64,000 nt of DNA from Streptococcus chenjunshii (GCF_003086355.1 NZ_CP031733.1:1116001-1180000); one strand, 5' to 3'; shown: positions 16,525 through 24,958, counted from the first letter of the stretch. Translations and numbers: made by a program. The notes: generated by a model from the letters alone, not told the origin.

Positions 16525-17868
16525 ATGACGACCTTTGATGAAAGAGAACTGAAGGAGCAACTATTTGAACAAAATGCGATTGACTTTTATGACTTTGTGG
16601 CCAAGTATGATGACCAAATGGTCCCAATTATGAAAGCTAGAGGATACACTTGCGTACATTCCATGGAACGTACAGTTGCTTTTACATTTGGAGAATTTAC
16701 CTTCCGTCGCCGTCGATGGAAGAAAGGAGATAAGTGGGTAATTCCAGTTGATGAAAAATTAGGACTGAAAAAGAATGTCCGATTCTCTTGGGAATTTATG
16801 TATCAGATTGCTAAATTATCTACGATGATGCCTTATGACAAAGTAACTCAGGTTATTCAGCTGACTTATCACATTACAATTACTAAACCTACAGTAGTTC
16901 AAGCTGTTAAGATTTGTGATAAGCTGCTAGAAGAACGTGCAGCTTATCGTTTCTATGAGGAATCTATTAATTCTATTAATCGAGATAAACAAAAAGTCGA
17001 TGTTATCTATATTGAAGGTGATGGTGTTATGGTAAAAGCACATGACAGTGATACAGAGAATCGTCATTATGATTTGTCTCACTTCGTTGTGCATACTGGA
17101 AGCCATAAAATTGGTAGTAATCGCTTTGAACTAAAAGGTAAAAAAGAATTTGTAGCCCTGGATAATCGCTTAGCTAGGGAACAAGTCTTGGACTATCTCT
17201 ACAACACTTATGAGATAACTGACCAAACATTACTGATCACTAATTCTGATGGTGGCCACGGTTATACACCATATATTTTTAAAGAGATTGCCAAGGCGCT
17301 GAAAATCAAGCGACATGAGCATTTCTGGGACGAGTATCATGTAAACCAGAAACTAAAAAAGTTCTTTAAGCCCTACTCAGAGGAGCTTCTTGATAAAGCT
17401 TTTCAGGCGATTAAGCAGCATGATAAAGGGAAGCTTCGTACAGTTCTTGATACGACAGAAGCATTGGTATTAGCGGAAGAAGAACTTGAAGCTTTTGAAG
17501 ACTTTAAAAGAAAGTTGCTTAATAATTTTCAGTACACTAAGCCAGCAGAGCTAAGAGGATTCAGTCATGCAGGTATAGGCATTATGGAAAGTCAACACAG
17601 AAAAATTACGTACAGGATGAAGAAACGTGGTATGTACTGGACAGTATGGGGAGCTGAAACTATGGGTCGTATCATTGTTCTTAGCTATGAAGATAAATTA
17701 CGAGATTTGTTTTTTGGTTCTTGGAGAGAAGATTACGAAAAATTAGTTGAGTTAGAATCTTTATCAGCTGGAACCATCAAGGCAAAATTAAATCAAATTG
17801 AGAGAGAATATAGTCTGCATCGGTTGAGCAAAAAGGAAAGTCAACGGGCTTTTTGGTCAAATAAGTAG
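16525..17868 (+). CDS. ISLre2/UPF0236-family DDE transposase of the element
   Basis: 447 residues. Motifs of the UPF0236/ISLre2 group are present: FTFGEFTFRRRRWKKG, VDVIYIEGDGVMV with the first catalytic Asp near 172, LLITNSDGGHGYTPY with the second Asp near 242, HFWDEYHVNQKL, and a C-terminal part with RKITYRMKKRGMYWTVWGAE. An AGGAGAGGAAGAGGG region precedes the start. In TnGBS elements this transposase replaces the integrase and mobilises the whole element. It is the last gene, close to the inferred right end. No separate insertion-sequence ends flank it here, which supports use by the whole element. Confidence 0.88.
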   Translation: MTTFDERELKEQLFEQNAIDFYDFVAKYDDQMVPIMKARGYTCVHSMERTVAFTFGEFTFRRRRWKKGDKWVIPVDEKLGLKKNVRFSWEFMYQIAKLSTMMPYDKVTQVIQLTYHITITKPTVVQAVKICDKLLEERAAYRFYEESINSINRDKQKVDVIYIEGDGVMVKAHDSDTENRHYDLSHFVVHTGSHKIGSNRFELKGKKEFVALDNRLAREQVLDYLYNTYEITDQTLLITNSDGGHGYTPYIFKEIAKALKIKRHEHFWDEYHVNQKLKKFFKPYSEELLDKAFQAIKQHDKGKLRTVLDTTEALVLAEEELEAFEDFKRKLLNNFQYTKPAELRGFSHAGIGIMESQHRKITYRMKKRGMYWTVWGAETMGRIIVLSYEDKLRDLFFGSWREDYEKLVELESLSAGTIKAKLNQIEREYSLHRLSKKESQRAFWSNK

Positions 17869-17875
17869 ATAAAAA

Positions 17876-17885
17876 GTTATATAAC
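17876..17885. promoter_or_regulatory. GTTATATAAC palindrome, copy 6
   Basis: AAAAA precedes it, as in copies 1 and 5. It lies 7 bp after the transposase stop and about 50 bp from the inferred element end. Confidence 0.5.
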
Positions 17886-17902
17886 TAGATATATATAAAC
17901 AA

Positions 17903-17926
17903 CCTTTCAAAAGAAAGGCTTTTTGT
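17903..17926 (+). terminator. Terminator after the transposase gene
   Basis: CCTTTC, AAAA loop, GAAAGG, then CTTTTTG. It separates element transcription from the chromosome. Confidence 0.8.
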
Positions 17927-17948
17927 GCTACAAAATTGAAAAAAATAC

Positions 17949-17977
17949 TTGCTTAATGTGTTTGCGTGTGTTATAAT
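17949..17977 (+). promoter_or_regulatory. Promoter at the inferred insertion point
   Basis: TTGCTT (17949-17954), 17-bp spacer, TATAAT (17972-17977). The start would be near 17984, giving the plus-strand small RNA. Its position just outside the transposase gene fits the known TnGBS target choice. Confidence 0.7.
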
Positions 17978-17983
17978 TTTACT

Positions 17984-18130
17984 AAATTAATCGAATAAAA
18001 AAGACGAAGGTGCGTCAACACCTCCGCCTTACCGAGTAAGAACCACTACTTCTTACTCAGTCTTTAATTTATGATACAGGATAAACGTATCACTGTCAAG
18101 GGCTGAGCAAGAAATTGTTCAGTCTTTTTG
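17984..18130 (+). ncRNA. Plus-strand small RNA or leader with three hairpins
   Basis: From the promoter at 17949 the RNA can form a 12-bp stem (18001-18012 with 18019-18030), a 9-bp stem GAGTAAGAA/TTCTTACTC (18034-18058) and an intrinsic terminator CTGAGCAA-GAAA-TTGTTCAG (18103-18122) followed by TCTTTTTG. The sequence TTACTCAG (18053-18060) could instead pair with CTGAGCAA (18103-18110), 7 of 8 bases, which would undo the terminator. The longest ATG frame inside is 11 codons, so it looks non-coding. Confidence 0.55.
17995..18064 (-). ncRNA. Antisense RNA of about 70 nt
   Basis: On the minus strand TTGACA (18099-18094), a 17-bp spacer and TATCAT (18076-18071) form a strong promoter. The transcript from about 18064 ends at the 12-bp hairpin 18030-18001 followed by a T run, a clear intrinsic terminator in this direction only. 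It is fully complementary to the plus-strand RNA. Antisense control by attenuation, or an RNA antitoxin, are the two readings. Confidence 0.55.
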
Positions 18131-18212
18131 TTTACAACTCGGTTACAAGTTCTTCTCATAAGTCATGGATGAACATTCTAAAAAATTCTACCGCATACAA
18201 GCAGAGAAGTTT

Positions 18213-18241
18213 TTGACTTTAAGCGTAAAAAACGGTATAAT
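18213..18241 (+). promoter_or_regulatory. Promoter of pyrF
   Basis: TTGACT (18213-18218), 17-bp spacer, TATAAT (18236-18241). Confidence 0.8.
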
Positions 18242-18261
18242 GAGTGAAACTGAATAAGCCT

Positions 18262-18378
18262 TTAATTTATGTCCGGAGAGACATGCAAGGTTCTGCCTGA
18301 TACTTATTATGTTATAGGAAGTTTTCCTTTGTTTTTAGTGTGACTAACCTTGCCTTTTTGGTGAGGTTTTCTTTATTT
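18262..18378 (+). promoter_or_regulatory. PyrR-dependent attenuator in the pyrF leader
   Basis: A stem ATGTC/GACAT closing the hexaloop CGGAGA (18269-18284) matches the PyrR-binding anti-antiterminator loop CNGNGA. Next, GCAAGGTT (18285-18292) can pair with AACCTTGC (18346-18353) as antiterminator. The competing terminator is AACCTTGCC-TTTTT-GGTGAGGTT (18346-18368) followed by a T-rich tail. Known for the family: PyrR with UMP favours the terminator, so pyrF should be repressed by pyrimidines. Confidence 0.8.
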
Positions 18379-18487
18379 TAGCTGCTTTTTCAGCGGTTAA
18401 AGCTGGTTTCATTCCGGTTTTAAAGGGCGTTCAGAACCATTACTGTTCAGTGTGTTTGCTTTTTTTCAATTTAGAGGTGATAGACTT

Positions 18488-19180
18488 ATGCATGAAAGCC
18501 GTCCGATTATTGCTCTTGATTTCCCTGCTTTTACTGATGTCAAAAAGTTTTTAGCTCTTTTCCCTGCTGAGGAAAAACTGTATGTTAAAATTGGGATGGA
18601 GCTTTATTATGCGGTTGGTCCTGAGATTGTCCGCTATGTTAAAGAATTGGGGCATTCGGTTTTTTTAGACTTGAAGCTTCATGATATTCCTAATACTGTA
18701 AAATCGGCTATGAAAGTATTGGCTGATTTGGGAGTGGACATGACTAATGTTCATGCAGCAGGCGGTGTAGAAATGATGAAAGCTGCGCGTGTAGGTTTGG
18801 GGATGGGGCCTAAACTCATCGCAGTAACACAGCTAACTTCTACTTCTCAAGTGCAGATGCAGACTGACCAAAACATTCCAACCAGTCTGACAGAATCCGT
18901 TGTACACTATGCTTCCAGAGCTGCTGAAGCCGGTCTGGACGGTGTCGTTTGTTCAGCGCATGAGGTTGAAAATATTAAAGCGGCTACTTCGCAGAATTTT
19001 ATTTGTTTGACTCCCGGCATACGTCCATCCGGCAGCCTTGCTGATGATCAAAAACGGGTGATGACACCAGCAGCTGCTCGGCAGATAGGATCTGACTATA
19101 TTGTGGTAGGGCGTCCGATTACACAGTCTGAGGATCCTTTTGTTGCCTATCAGAAAATCTGTAAAGAATGGCAAGGTTAA
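18488..19180 (+). CDS. pyrF: Orotidine 5'-phosphate decarboxylase
   Basis: 230 residues, the usual length. It catalyses the last step of UMP synthesis, OMP to UMP. The catalytic DLKLHDIP motif is at 61-68 (Asp61, Lys63, Asp66), and the phosphate-binding end TPGIRP and IVVGRPIT are present. The ATG at 18488 is chosen: a GAGGTGAT site lies at 18474-18481 and the alignment starts here; the GTG at 18452 has no site. A PyrR attenuator precedes it. pyrE follows after 137 bases. The conjugative element ends about 550 bases upstream, so its insertion separates pyrF from whatever preceded it. Confidence 0.96.
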   Translation: MHESRPIIALDFPAFTDVKKFLALFPAEEKLYVKIGMELYYAVGPEIVRYVKELGHSVFLDLKLHDIPNTVKSAMKVLADLGVDMTNVHAAGGVEMMKAARVGLGMGPKLIAVTQLTSTSQVQMQTDQNIPTSLTESVVHYASRAAEAGLDGVVCSAHEVENIKAATSQNFICLTPGIRPSGSLADDQKRVMTPAAARQIGSDYIVVGRPITQSEDPFVAYQKICKEWQG

Positions 19181-19317
19181 GTACACTATCACTGTTTTGC
19201 ATCATTGGCTCCGGTTTATATAATAATCACTGGCAGTAAGAAGCGTCTTAACAGACAAATGCTGAGACAGCAGCGATATTTGTCTTATCAAATCATTATA
19301 AGAAAAGAGGTACTAAT

Positions 19318-19947
19318 ATGACTTTAGCAAGGCGGATTGCAGCTGACCTGCTTGATATTAAAGCGGTCTACTTAAATCCAGAGAATCCCTTTACATGGGC
19401 TTCTGGGATAAAATCACCCATCTATACGGATAATCGCATCACCCTATCTTATCCTGAAACGCGAACGCTTATTGAAAATGGGTTTGTGGAGAAAATCAAA
19501 GAATATTTTCCAGATGTTGAAGTCATTGCAGGAACGGCAACAGCAGGAATTCCTCATGGAGCCATTATTGCTGATAAGATGAACCTGCCTTTCGCCTACA
19601 TTCGTTCGAAACCTAAAGATCATGGCGCCGGGAATCAAATTGAAGGGCGAGTCACTAAGGGACAGAAAATGGTCATTATTGAGGATTTAATCTCAACAGG
19701 CGGGTCAGTGCTTGATGCTGTGGCGGCGGCTAAGCGTGAAGGAGCAGATGTCCTTGGTGTGGTAGCAATTTTTACTTACGAATTACCGAAAGCTGCTAAA
19801 AATTTCAGTGCTGCTGGGGTTAAGTTAGTTACGCTTTCTGGTTACACTGAACTGATTAAAGTTGCTAAAGTTCAAGGTTATATTGATGCTAATGGCCTTC
19901 AGCTCTTAAAAAAGTTTAAGGAGGATCAGGAAACCTGGCAGGACTAA
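19318..19947 (+). CDS. pyrE: Orotate phosphoribosyltransferase
   Basis: 209 residues, standard length. It converts orotate and PRPP to OMP, the substrate of PyrF. The PRPP loop [13 protein letters not shown] is at about 119-131 (Glu122, Asp123), with [10 protein letters not shown] upstream, which carries catalytic lysines. An AAAAGAGG site precedes the ATG. The 137-bp gap after pyrF contains a weak GACAAAT/ATTTGTC hairpin but no obvious terminator, so co-transcription is likely. Confidence 0.96.
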   Translation: MTLARRIAADLLDIKAVYLNPENPFTWASGIKSPIYTDNRITLSYPETRTLIENGFVEKIKEYFPDVEVIAGTATAGIPHGAIIADKMNLPFAYIRSKPKDHGAGNQIEGRVTKGQKMVIIEDLISTGGSVLDAVAAAKREGADVLGVVAIFTYELPKAAKNFSAAGVKLVTLSGYTELIKVAKVQGYIDANGLQLLKKFKEDQETWQD

Positions 19948-20062
19948 CAGAAGAGTCTGATAACCCTTTTAATGTTAATGTTGTAAAGGGATATGATCTA
20001 ACACATTCTAATGAAAAAAGGAAGTTCGTCGGTCATGCAAACATATTACAGAACGGCTCCAA

Positions 20063-20135
20063 CCATCTTGGTAAGGGTGCTGCCAGCGCAATCAAAGGTT
20101 TCTGGCTTACTGCCAGCCGCAGCCGTCTGGGAGCG
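20063..20135 (+). repeat. BOX-like repeat, diverged core
   Basis: Matches the family core (CATCTTGG, AGGGTGC, GCGCAATCAAAGGTTTCTGGCTTAC-type segment) with several changes. Lies in the 600-bp non-coding stretch after pyrE. Confidence 0.5.
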
Positions 20136-20143
20136 GGGCAGAA

Positions 20144-20222
20144 CGTTTTTTAGGAAAAACGTTCGTAGTCTCCGCCTCCCGCAAGGTCTAGTAGGCATTT
20201 TAAAGCTTTAAAATGTCACTAG
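20144..20222. other. Two strong palindromes in the pyrE downstream region
   Basis: GAACGTTTTT-TAGG-AAAAACGTTC (about 20141-20164) and CATTTTAAAGCTTTAAAATG inside CTAGT...ACTAG (20188-20222). Both would form long hairpins in DNA or RNA, without a T tract. Function unknown. Confidence 0.5.
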
Positions 20223-20275
20223 GCTACTGCGTTTCGTAAAGCATGACAAAAAGAGGCAGAAGTTCAAATTTGACT

Positions 20276-20553
20276 TTCCCCTTCTAGTCGTTCTGGCAGA
20301 GGGGCGCCGACGAATTCACAGATTCCGGACTTACCGTCATTTTTATACGGATTTTTAAACGCTCTTTGTATCTTAGTGGAATTGAACACGGCCTAAGAGC
20401 TGTGCAAAAAAGAGACGCAATCGTAGGAAGCGTAAGCTGATGTAGGAGTGTGACTGCTCTTGTGAGTACAGTCTGGTTTTGAACCTTGTGGTTCATCACC
20501 CAGCCTCCTATTTTTGCTTTGCTCTTTAAACGTCCTTTGTATCTTAGTGGAAG
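20276..20553 (+). repeat. BOX-like modular repeat, long copy
   Basis: Contains the core (20276-20326), the GTATCTTAGTGGAATTGAACACGG module, the AGAGACGCAATCGTAGGAAGC module and the GAACC/GGTTC hairpin module ending CTTTGTATCTTAGTGG. It finishes 8 bp before the DUF3021 gene start. Confidence 0.6.
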
Positions 20554-20561
20554 GTGACTAT

Positions 20562-20966
20562 ATGAGTTTGAAAGTAAAATGTATTAAGCAGGCTTTTATT
20601 AGAGGGATTATTCCTTTGGTTATCATGGGGGGAATAACTTATTTTGTTTCTGAAAGTGATAATCCGGAAGCTTTCTGGAGTATGGTTGCTATAACGATTA
20701 TTTCTACAGCTGTTTCGGCAGCATCGGCTATCTATGATTATGATGTTTGGCCTGTTAAGAAAAAAATAACAGTGCATACTTTGCTTATGTTAGTGACGGT
20801 TTATCCGGCTCTAATGATTAGCGGCTGGTATGATGCCAGTAAAGCTAGCGGCTATATCTTTGCTTTTATCAGCTTTGTTCTATGGGGGGTAGTACTATGC
20901 AGCCTAGGCTATTTTATCAGTAAGTATGTCTTAAAAAATATTCCGGATGAGACAAAGAAGAACTAG
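20562..20966 (+). CDS. DUF3021-like membrane protein
   Basis: 134 residues with four membrane segments (about 14-32, 38-58, 70-90, 98-120). The pattern resembles DUF3021 proteins, which usually sit beside a LytTR DNA-binding regulator as its membrane inhibitor; no such regulator is adjacent here. The start at 20562 follows AAGGTG; an in-frame GTG-type start at 20514 lies in the repeat. A BOX-like repeat supplies its whole upstream region. Confidence 0.65.
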   Translation: MSLKVKCIKQAFIRGIIPLVIMGGITYFVSESDNPEAFWSMVAITIISTAVSAASAIYDYDVWPVKKKITVHTLLMLVTVYPALMISGWYDASKASGYIFAFISFVLWGVVLCSLGYFISKYVLKNIPDETKKN

Positions 20967-20984
20967 CAGCTTTTTTTCATTATG

Positions 20985-21213
20985 GCTTTTGTATCTCGGT
21001 GAATTGGACACGGTCTAAGAACTGTGCAAAAAAGATATAGCAAGTTTAGAATTGATTTCAAGTTAACTAGCCGTTGACGTCTGAAAGCTTTGTCGCCTTA
21101 ACAGTCGACCGCCCCCTTCTAGCCGTCTTGGCAGGGGTGCGCAGACGAAATCAAAGATTTCTGGCTTACCGCCTTTTTGCTTTGCTCTTTTAATGACCTT
21201 TGTATCTTAATAT
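20985..21213 (+). repeat. BOX-like modular repeat
   Basis: Runs from TTGTATCTCGGTGAATTGGACACGG through GACGTCTGAAAGC and the core CCCCCTTCTAGCCGTCTTGG to the closing CCTTTGTATCTT. It ends 14 bp before the PEBP gene. Confidence 0.6.
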
Positions 21214-21226
21214 AGGGGAGGGAAAA

Positions 21227-21727
21227 ATGAAAATTATTACTGAATTTGTTAATCATGTTTTACCGGACCATTACAGTAAACATACAGACGAACTGGTTCT
21301 GGGCAATGCGGTTGTGTCGTTTCCTTTTGAAGTGCAGGATGTTCCAGACGGTGCTAAAACGCTGGCGTGGACATTTGTTGACTATGACTCAATTCCTGTC
21401 TGCGGTTTTGCCTATATTCACTGGTGTGCAGCCAATGTGCCTGCCAATAAAACCAGTATTGAAGCGGATTTTTCGCGTCTGGATGTTCAGCATCTGCACG
21501 GTAAAAACAGTCTTGTCAGTAAATTTTTATCTACAGACTTTTCAGCTATTGAAAATGGCTATATTGGACCTTACCCGCCGGATAAGGATCATAGCTATAC
21601 TTTGACGGTTTACGCTTTGGACGGAGCGCTTGATTTGGAGAACGGCTTTTATATGAATGAGCTTCTTCATGCTATTGAGGGGCATGTATTGGCTGAGGCA
21701 GAAGCCAGTTTTATCGGAAGGTGCTAA
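21227..21727 (+). CDS. PEBP/YbhB-family protein
   Basis: 166 residues. AYIHWCAANVP and GPYPPDKDHSYTLTVYALD are the two signature regions of the phosphatidylethanolamine-binding/Raf-kinase-inhibitor-like family (YbhB/YbcL). It is cytosolic; the bacterial role is not established. The ATG at 21227 is chosen because AGGGGAGGG lies just upstream. An acetyltransferase gene follows after 6 bases, so the two may be co-transcribed. Confidence 0.88.
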   Translation: MKIITEFVNHVLPDHYSKHTDELVLGNAVVSFPFEVQDVPDGAKTLAWTFVDYDSIPVCGFAYIHWCAANVPANKTSIEADFSRLDVQHLHGKNSLVSKFLSTDFSAIENGYIGPYPPDKDHSYTLTVYALDGALDLENGFYMNELLHAIEGHVLAEAEASFIGRC

Positions 21728-21733
21728 ACGACA

Positions 21734-22492
21734 GTGTATAAAAATATTTTAATGAATCATCTGCAAAAAAAGCAAGTTTCAGAGCGCTATATCTATTATG
21801 GCAGACCAGATTTGGCTTTGCGCTATGATAACAATATTTGGGATTATCACCTCATGCCTGACAGAGAAATGTTTGAAGCCGATCTTAGCTTTATAGCCCA
21901 AGAGCAAAAAGATTACCCTTTAGATTATGCCAATATCGCTTTTCCAGAGAAAACTGAGCTGCCTGTGTCCTGGCAGACACAACTTCAAGCCGATGGTTTT
22001 GAACTGGAACGCCTTCTCATCTTTACGGCACCTGCTGTCTCTCTAAATTTGTCCCATTCAGCGGCATCGGCAGATATCAAGATAGAGCAACTGTCAGAGA
22101 CTACTTATCAAGCCTATATGGATAAGCATGCAGAAGAATACCGTCAGTATGGCGATGCTTATTACCAGCAGATGACCTTGTTTAACCAGGAGTTGATCAA
22201 TGTTCCTGATGGAAAACTTTTTCTGGCAGTTAAGAACGGGCAAATCGTTGGAGAATTAACCGTTTGGTACTCGCAGTATTTTGCTGAAATTGATAATTTT
22301 ATGGTAGACGAATCTTTGCGTGGCCAAGGCATCGGCAAACGTCTGCAGGAGGAAGCAATAAAGACAGCAGATTCTGTTATTCTCATTGCTGCGGAAGAGA
22401 ACCGTGCTATGTATGAATATCAAGGCTATCAGGAAACAGCTTTTTACTGGACAGCTTTCAAGTCTGAAGACAATAAGGTTAAAACGGCTTAA
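21734..22492 (+). CDS. GNAT-family acetyltransferase
   Basis: 252 residues, GTG start with GGAAGG about 11 bases upstream. The C-terminal half is a GNAT domain: VVGELTVWYSQYFAEIDNFMVDESLRGQGIGKRLQEEAI carries the acetyl-CoA-binding RGQGIG loop. The N-terminal half is a substrate-recognition part without recognised motif. Substrate unknown. A strong terminator follows. Confidence 0.8.
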   Translation: MYKNILMNHLQKKQVSERYIYYGRPDLALRYDNNIWDYHLMPDREMFEADLSFIAQEQKDYPLDYANIAFPEKTELPVSWQTQLQADGFELERLLIFTAPAVSLNLSHSAASADIKIEQLSETTYQAYMDKHAEEYRQYGDAYYQQMTLFNQELINVPDGKLFLAVKNGQIVGELTVWYSQYFAEIDNFMVDESLRGQGIGKRLQEEAIKTADSVILIAAEENRAMYEYQGYQETAFYWTAFKSEDNKVKTA

Positions 22493-22496
22493 AAGT

Positions 22497-22537
22497 GGTC
22501 TTGCAAATCATTTTAAATGATTTGCAAGACTGTTTTC
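22497..22537 (+). terminator. Terminator after the acetyltransferase
   Basis: GTCTTGCAAATCAT and ATGATTTGCAAGAC (22498-22531) form a perfect long stem, followed by TGTTTT. Confidence 0.8.
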
Positions 22538-22581
22538 AAAGATAGTTTTTTTGGTATTGGCATATATTGAAAGGAAATAAT

Positions 22582-22980
22582 ATGATTAGGTATTCAAACC
22601 AACATCCGGTTACAGCGGCCGAACTTGCACGGGTCTTTAAGTCTTCTGGCATTCATAGACCCTATAATGATCTGGAACGTTTAGACAAAATGCTGACAGG
22701 TGCTAACTGCATCTGGACGGCTTGGGATGATGAAAAATTAGTAGGAATTGCACGGGCTCTGACTGATTTTTCTTATGCTTGCTATTTATCAGATTTAGCA
22801 GTAGACAAAGCTTATCAAAAAGAAGGAATTGGCAGAACGCTGATCGCCCATTTGCGTGAAGAAATTGGAGATGAGGTGGCTTTAATTCTTTTGGCAGCAC
22901 CTGCTGCCATGGATTATTACCCTAAACTTGGTTTTCAAAAGCATCACGGAGCCTATATCATCCCCCGAAAAGCCTTTTAA
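22582..22980 (+). CDS. GNAT-family acetyltransferase, small
   Basis: 132 residues, a minimal GNAT domain: [21 protein letters not shown] holds the acetyl-CoA loop (QKEGIG), and DYYPKLGF is the typical closing strand. The start at 22582 has AAAGGA well placed. ung starts 19 bases downstream, so they form one unit. Substrate unknown. Confidence 0.85.
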   Translation: MIRYSNQHPVTAAELARVFKSSGIHRPYNDLERLDKMLTGANCIWTAWDDEKLVGIARALTDFSYACYLSDLAVDKAYQKEGIGRTLIAHLREEIGDEVALILLAAPAAMDYYPKLGFQKHHGAYIIPRKAF

Positions 22981-22999
22981 AAATCAGAAAGGAAAAAAT

Positions 23000-23653
23000 A
23001 TGCAGCATTCAGCTTGGCATGACCTCATTAAACGTGAATTGCCGGAGCATTATTTTGCTCAAATCAATCAATTTATGAATAAGGTTTATGCAGAAGGTAC
23101 CGTTTATCCGCCGAGAGAAAAAGTTTTTAATGCGATTCAGACAACTCCCCTTGAAAAGGTTAAGGTTGTGATTATCGGACAGGATCCTTATCACGGACCC
23201 GGTCAGGCTCAGGGACTGTCTTTCTCAGTGCCGGAAGATGTGCCTGCTCCGCCTTCTTTACAAAATATTTTAAAAGAATTAGCAGAGGATTTGGGTCAGC
23301 GCCAGCGCCATGATTTAACATCATGGGCTCAGCAGGGAGTGCTTCTGCTGAATGCCTGCCTGACTGTTCCGGCTGGCAGAGCGAATGGTCATGCAGGGCT
23401 GATTTGGGAGCCCTTTACAGATGCGATTATCAAAGTTGTTAATCAGAAAAAAGAACCGGCTGTGTTTATCCTCTGGGGAGGCTACGCCCGAAAGAAAAAA
23501 AGTCTGGTTACAAATCCGATGCATCATATTATTGAGTCACCGCATCCCAGCCCTTTGTCGGCTCATAGGGGCTTCTTTGGCAGCAGGCCTTTTTCTAAAG
23601 CTAATAATTATTTAAAAAATGACGGTTTGCCTCCGATTGACTGGCTGGCCTGA
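23000..23653 (+). CDS. ung: Uracil-DNA glycosylase
   Basis: 217 residues, the standard family-1 length. It removes uracil from DNA in base excision repair. GQDPYHG holds the catalytic Asp62; the second signature [13 protein letters not shown] is near the C terminus. The start at 23000 with an AGAAAGGA site is used; longer in-frame starts overlap the acetyltransferase. pyrC follows after 33 bases, the ung-pyrC pairing seen in streptococci. Confidence 0.97.
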   Translation: MQHSAWHDLIKRELPEHYFAQINQFMNKVYAEGTVYPPREKVFNAIQTTPLEKVKVVIIGQDPYHGPGQAQGLSFSVPEDVPAPPSLQNILKELAEDLGQRQRHDLTSWAQQGVLLLNACLTVPAGRANGHAGLIWEPFTDAIIKVVNQKKEPAVFILWGGYARKKKSLVTNPMHHIIESPHPSPLSAHRGFFGSRPFSKANNYLKNDGLPPIDWLA

Positions 23654-23686
23654 GTCAGTCCTTTTATAATGGTTAAGGAGTTTAAA

Positions 23687-24958
23687 ATGTTATTAATTAA
23701 AAATGGCCGTGTAATTGATCCTAAATCGCAGTTTGATCATATCTGCGATGTCTTGATTGACGGTGCCAGAATTATCAAGATTGCTGAAGATATCGAAGCA
23801 GCCGATGCTGATATTATTGATGCTGACGGTTTTGTTGTGGCACCAGGCTTGGTTGATATCCATGTACATTTTCGCGAACCTGGACAGACCCACAAGGAGG
23901 ACATTCATACAGGGGCGTTAGCAGCCGCTGCTGGTGGATTTACGACTGTTGTTATGATGGCAAATACCAGCCCGACTGTTTCTGATGTTCCAACGCTTAA
24001 GGAAGTTCTTAACTCAGCCGCTAAGGAAAGTATCCATATTTATGCAAATGCCAGTGTGACTCAAAATTTTGACGGCCAAAATCTGACTGATTTTAAAGAG
24101 CTGCTCGCTGCAGGCGCTGTCAGTTTCTCAGATGATGGCATTCCATTACAGAGTTCAAAGGTAGTGAGGGAAGCTCTGGATTTAGCCAAAGCAAATGGCA
24201 GTTTCATTGCTCTTCATGAAGAAGACCCTGAGCTTAATGGCATATTAGGTTTTAATGAACATATTGCGGCAGATAAGTTCCATTTCTGCGGAGCAACTGG
24301 TGCAGCTGAGTACAGTATGATTGCCCGTGATGCGATGATTGCTTATGACAGGCAGGCGCATCTTCATATTCAGCACCTGTCCAAAGCTGAATCTGTCAAG
24401 GTAGTTGAATTTGCTCAAAAACTTGGAGCAGAAATCACTGCGGAGGCAGCTCCTCAGCATTTTTCAAAGACAGAAGAGTTGCTGCTTATCAAGGGCAGCA
24501 ATGCTAAAATGAATCCGCCTCTTCGTACCGAAAAAGACCGTTTAGCAGTCATTGAGGGACTGAAATCTGGTATTATTTCAGTTATTGCAACAGATCACGC
24601 ACCTCATCATGCTGATGAAAAAGCAGTCGCTGATATGACCAAAGCACCTTCTGGCATGACTGGTCTTGAAACATCATTATCACTTGGTTTAACTTATCTA
24701 GTGGAAACAGGTGAGCTGACTTTATCTGAATTATTAAGCAAAATGACTGTTAACCCCTCATCGCTCTACCATTTTGATGCCGGCTATCTGGCTGAAAACG
24801 GCCCCGCAGATCTCGTGATTTTTGCCGATAAAGAAGAACGGCTTATTTCTGAACAATTTTTTTCAAAAGCCTCTAATTCTCCTTTTATTGGCGAAAAACT
24901 TACAGGGGTAGTGAAGTACACGATATGTAACGGCAGGATTGTCTATCAGCAGCAATAG
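23687..24958 (+). CDS. pyrC: Dihydroorotase
   Basis: 423 residues, type I dihydroorotase of the bacterial PyrC class. It cyclises carbamoyl-aspartate to dihydroorotate in UMP synthesis. Metal ligands are visible: [10 protein letters not shown] (His59, His61), [10 protein letters not shown], and ATDHAPH near the C-terminal third. The start at 23687 follows AAGGAG with proper spacing. No PyrR hairpin is visible before it, unlike pyrF. Confidence 0.96.
   Translation: MLLIKNGRVIDPKSQFDHICDVLIDGARIIKIAEDIEAADADIIDADGFVVAPGLVDIHVHFREPGQTHKEDIHTGALAAAAGGFTTVVMMANTSPTVSDVPTLKEVLNSAAKESIHIYANASVTQNFDGQNLTDFKELLAAGAVSFSDDGIPLQSSKVVREALDLAKANGSFIALHEEDPELNGILGFNEHIAADKFHFCGATGAAEYSMIARDAMIAYDRQAHLHIQHLSKAESVKVVEFAQKLGAEITAEAAPQHFSKTEELLLIKGSNAKMNPPLRTEKDRLAVIEGLKSGIISVIATDHAPHHADEKAVADMTKAPSGMTGLETSLSLGLTYLVETGELTLSELLSKMTVNPSSLYHFDAGYLAENGPADLVIFADKEERLISEQFFSKASNSPFIGEKLTGVVKYTICNGRIVYQQQ

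Larger units (their letters stand above)
1..17934 (+). mobile_element. Right-hand part of a TnGBS-like integrative conjugative element
   Basis: Seen: a one-directional block of type IV secretion genes (VirD4, VirB6-, VirB3-, VirB4-, VirB1-like), ssb, LPXTG adhesins, ParA with a small partner, a RepA_N protein and a terminal ISLre2/UPF0236 DDE transposase. No tyrosine or serine integrase is in this part. Known: TnGBS elements of Streptococcus agalactiae combine exactly this transposase type with RepA-type replication and conjugation, and insert 15-17 bp upstream of the -35 box of sigma-A promoters. A TTGCTT-17-TATAAT promoter starts at 17949, which puts the inferred right end near 17932-17934. 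The left end, relaxase and oriT lie outside the window. The exact end is uncertain because the terminal inverted repeat cannot be matched to its partner. Confidence 0.75.

Noticed and set aside
16525..17868. An independent ISLre2 insertion sequence within the element.
   Set aside because: No flanking inverted repeats or target duplication seen close to the gene, and the same transposase type drives whole TnGBS elements.
17984..18130. A Fst or holin-like toxin encoded by the sense RNA.
   Set aside because: The only ATG frame gives 11 hydrophilic residues; no hydrophobic toxin is present on either strand.
18165..18257. A 30-codon ORF upstream of pyrF (MDEHSKKFYRIQ...).
   Set aside because: No ribosome site, and the ORF runs through the pyrF promoter; most likely chance.
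20011..20211. A 66-codon ORF after pyrE.
   Set aside because: It lies across the repeat and palindromes; the composition follows the repeat.
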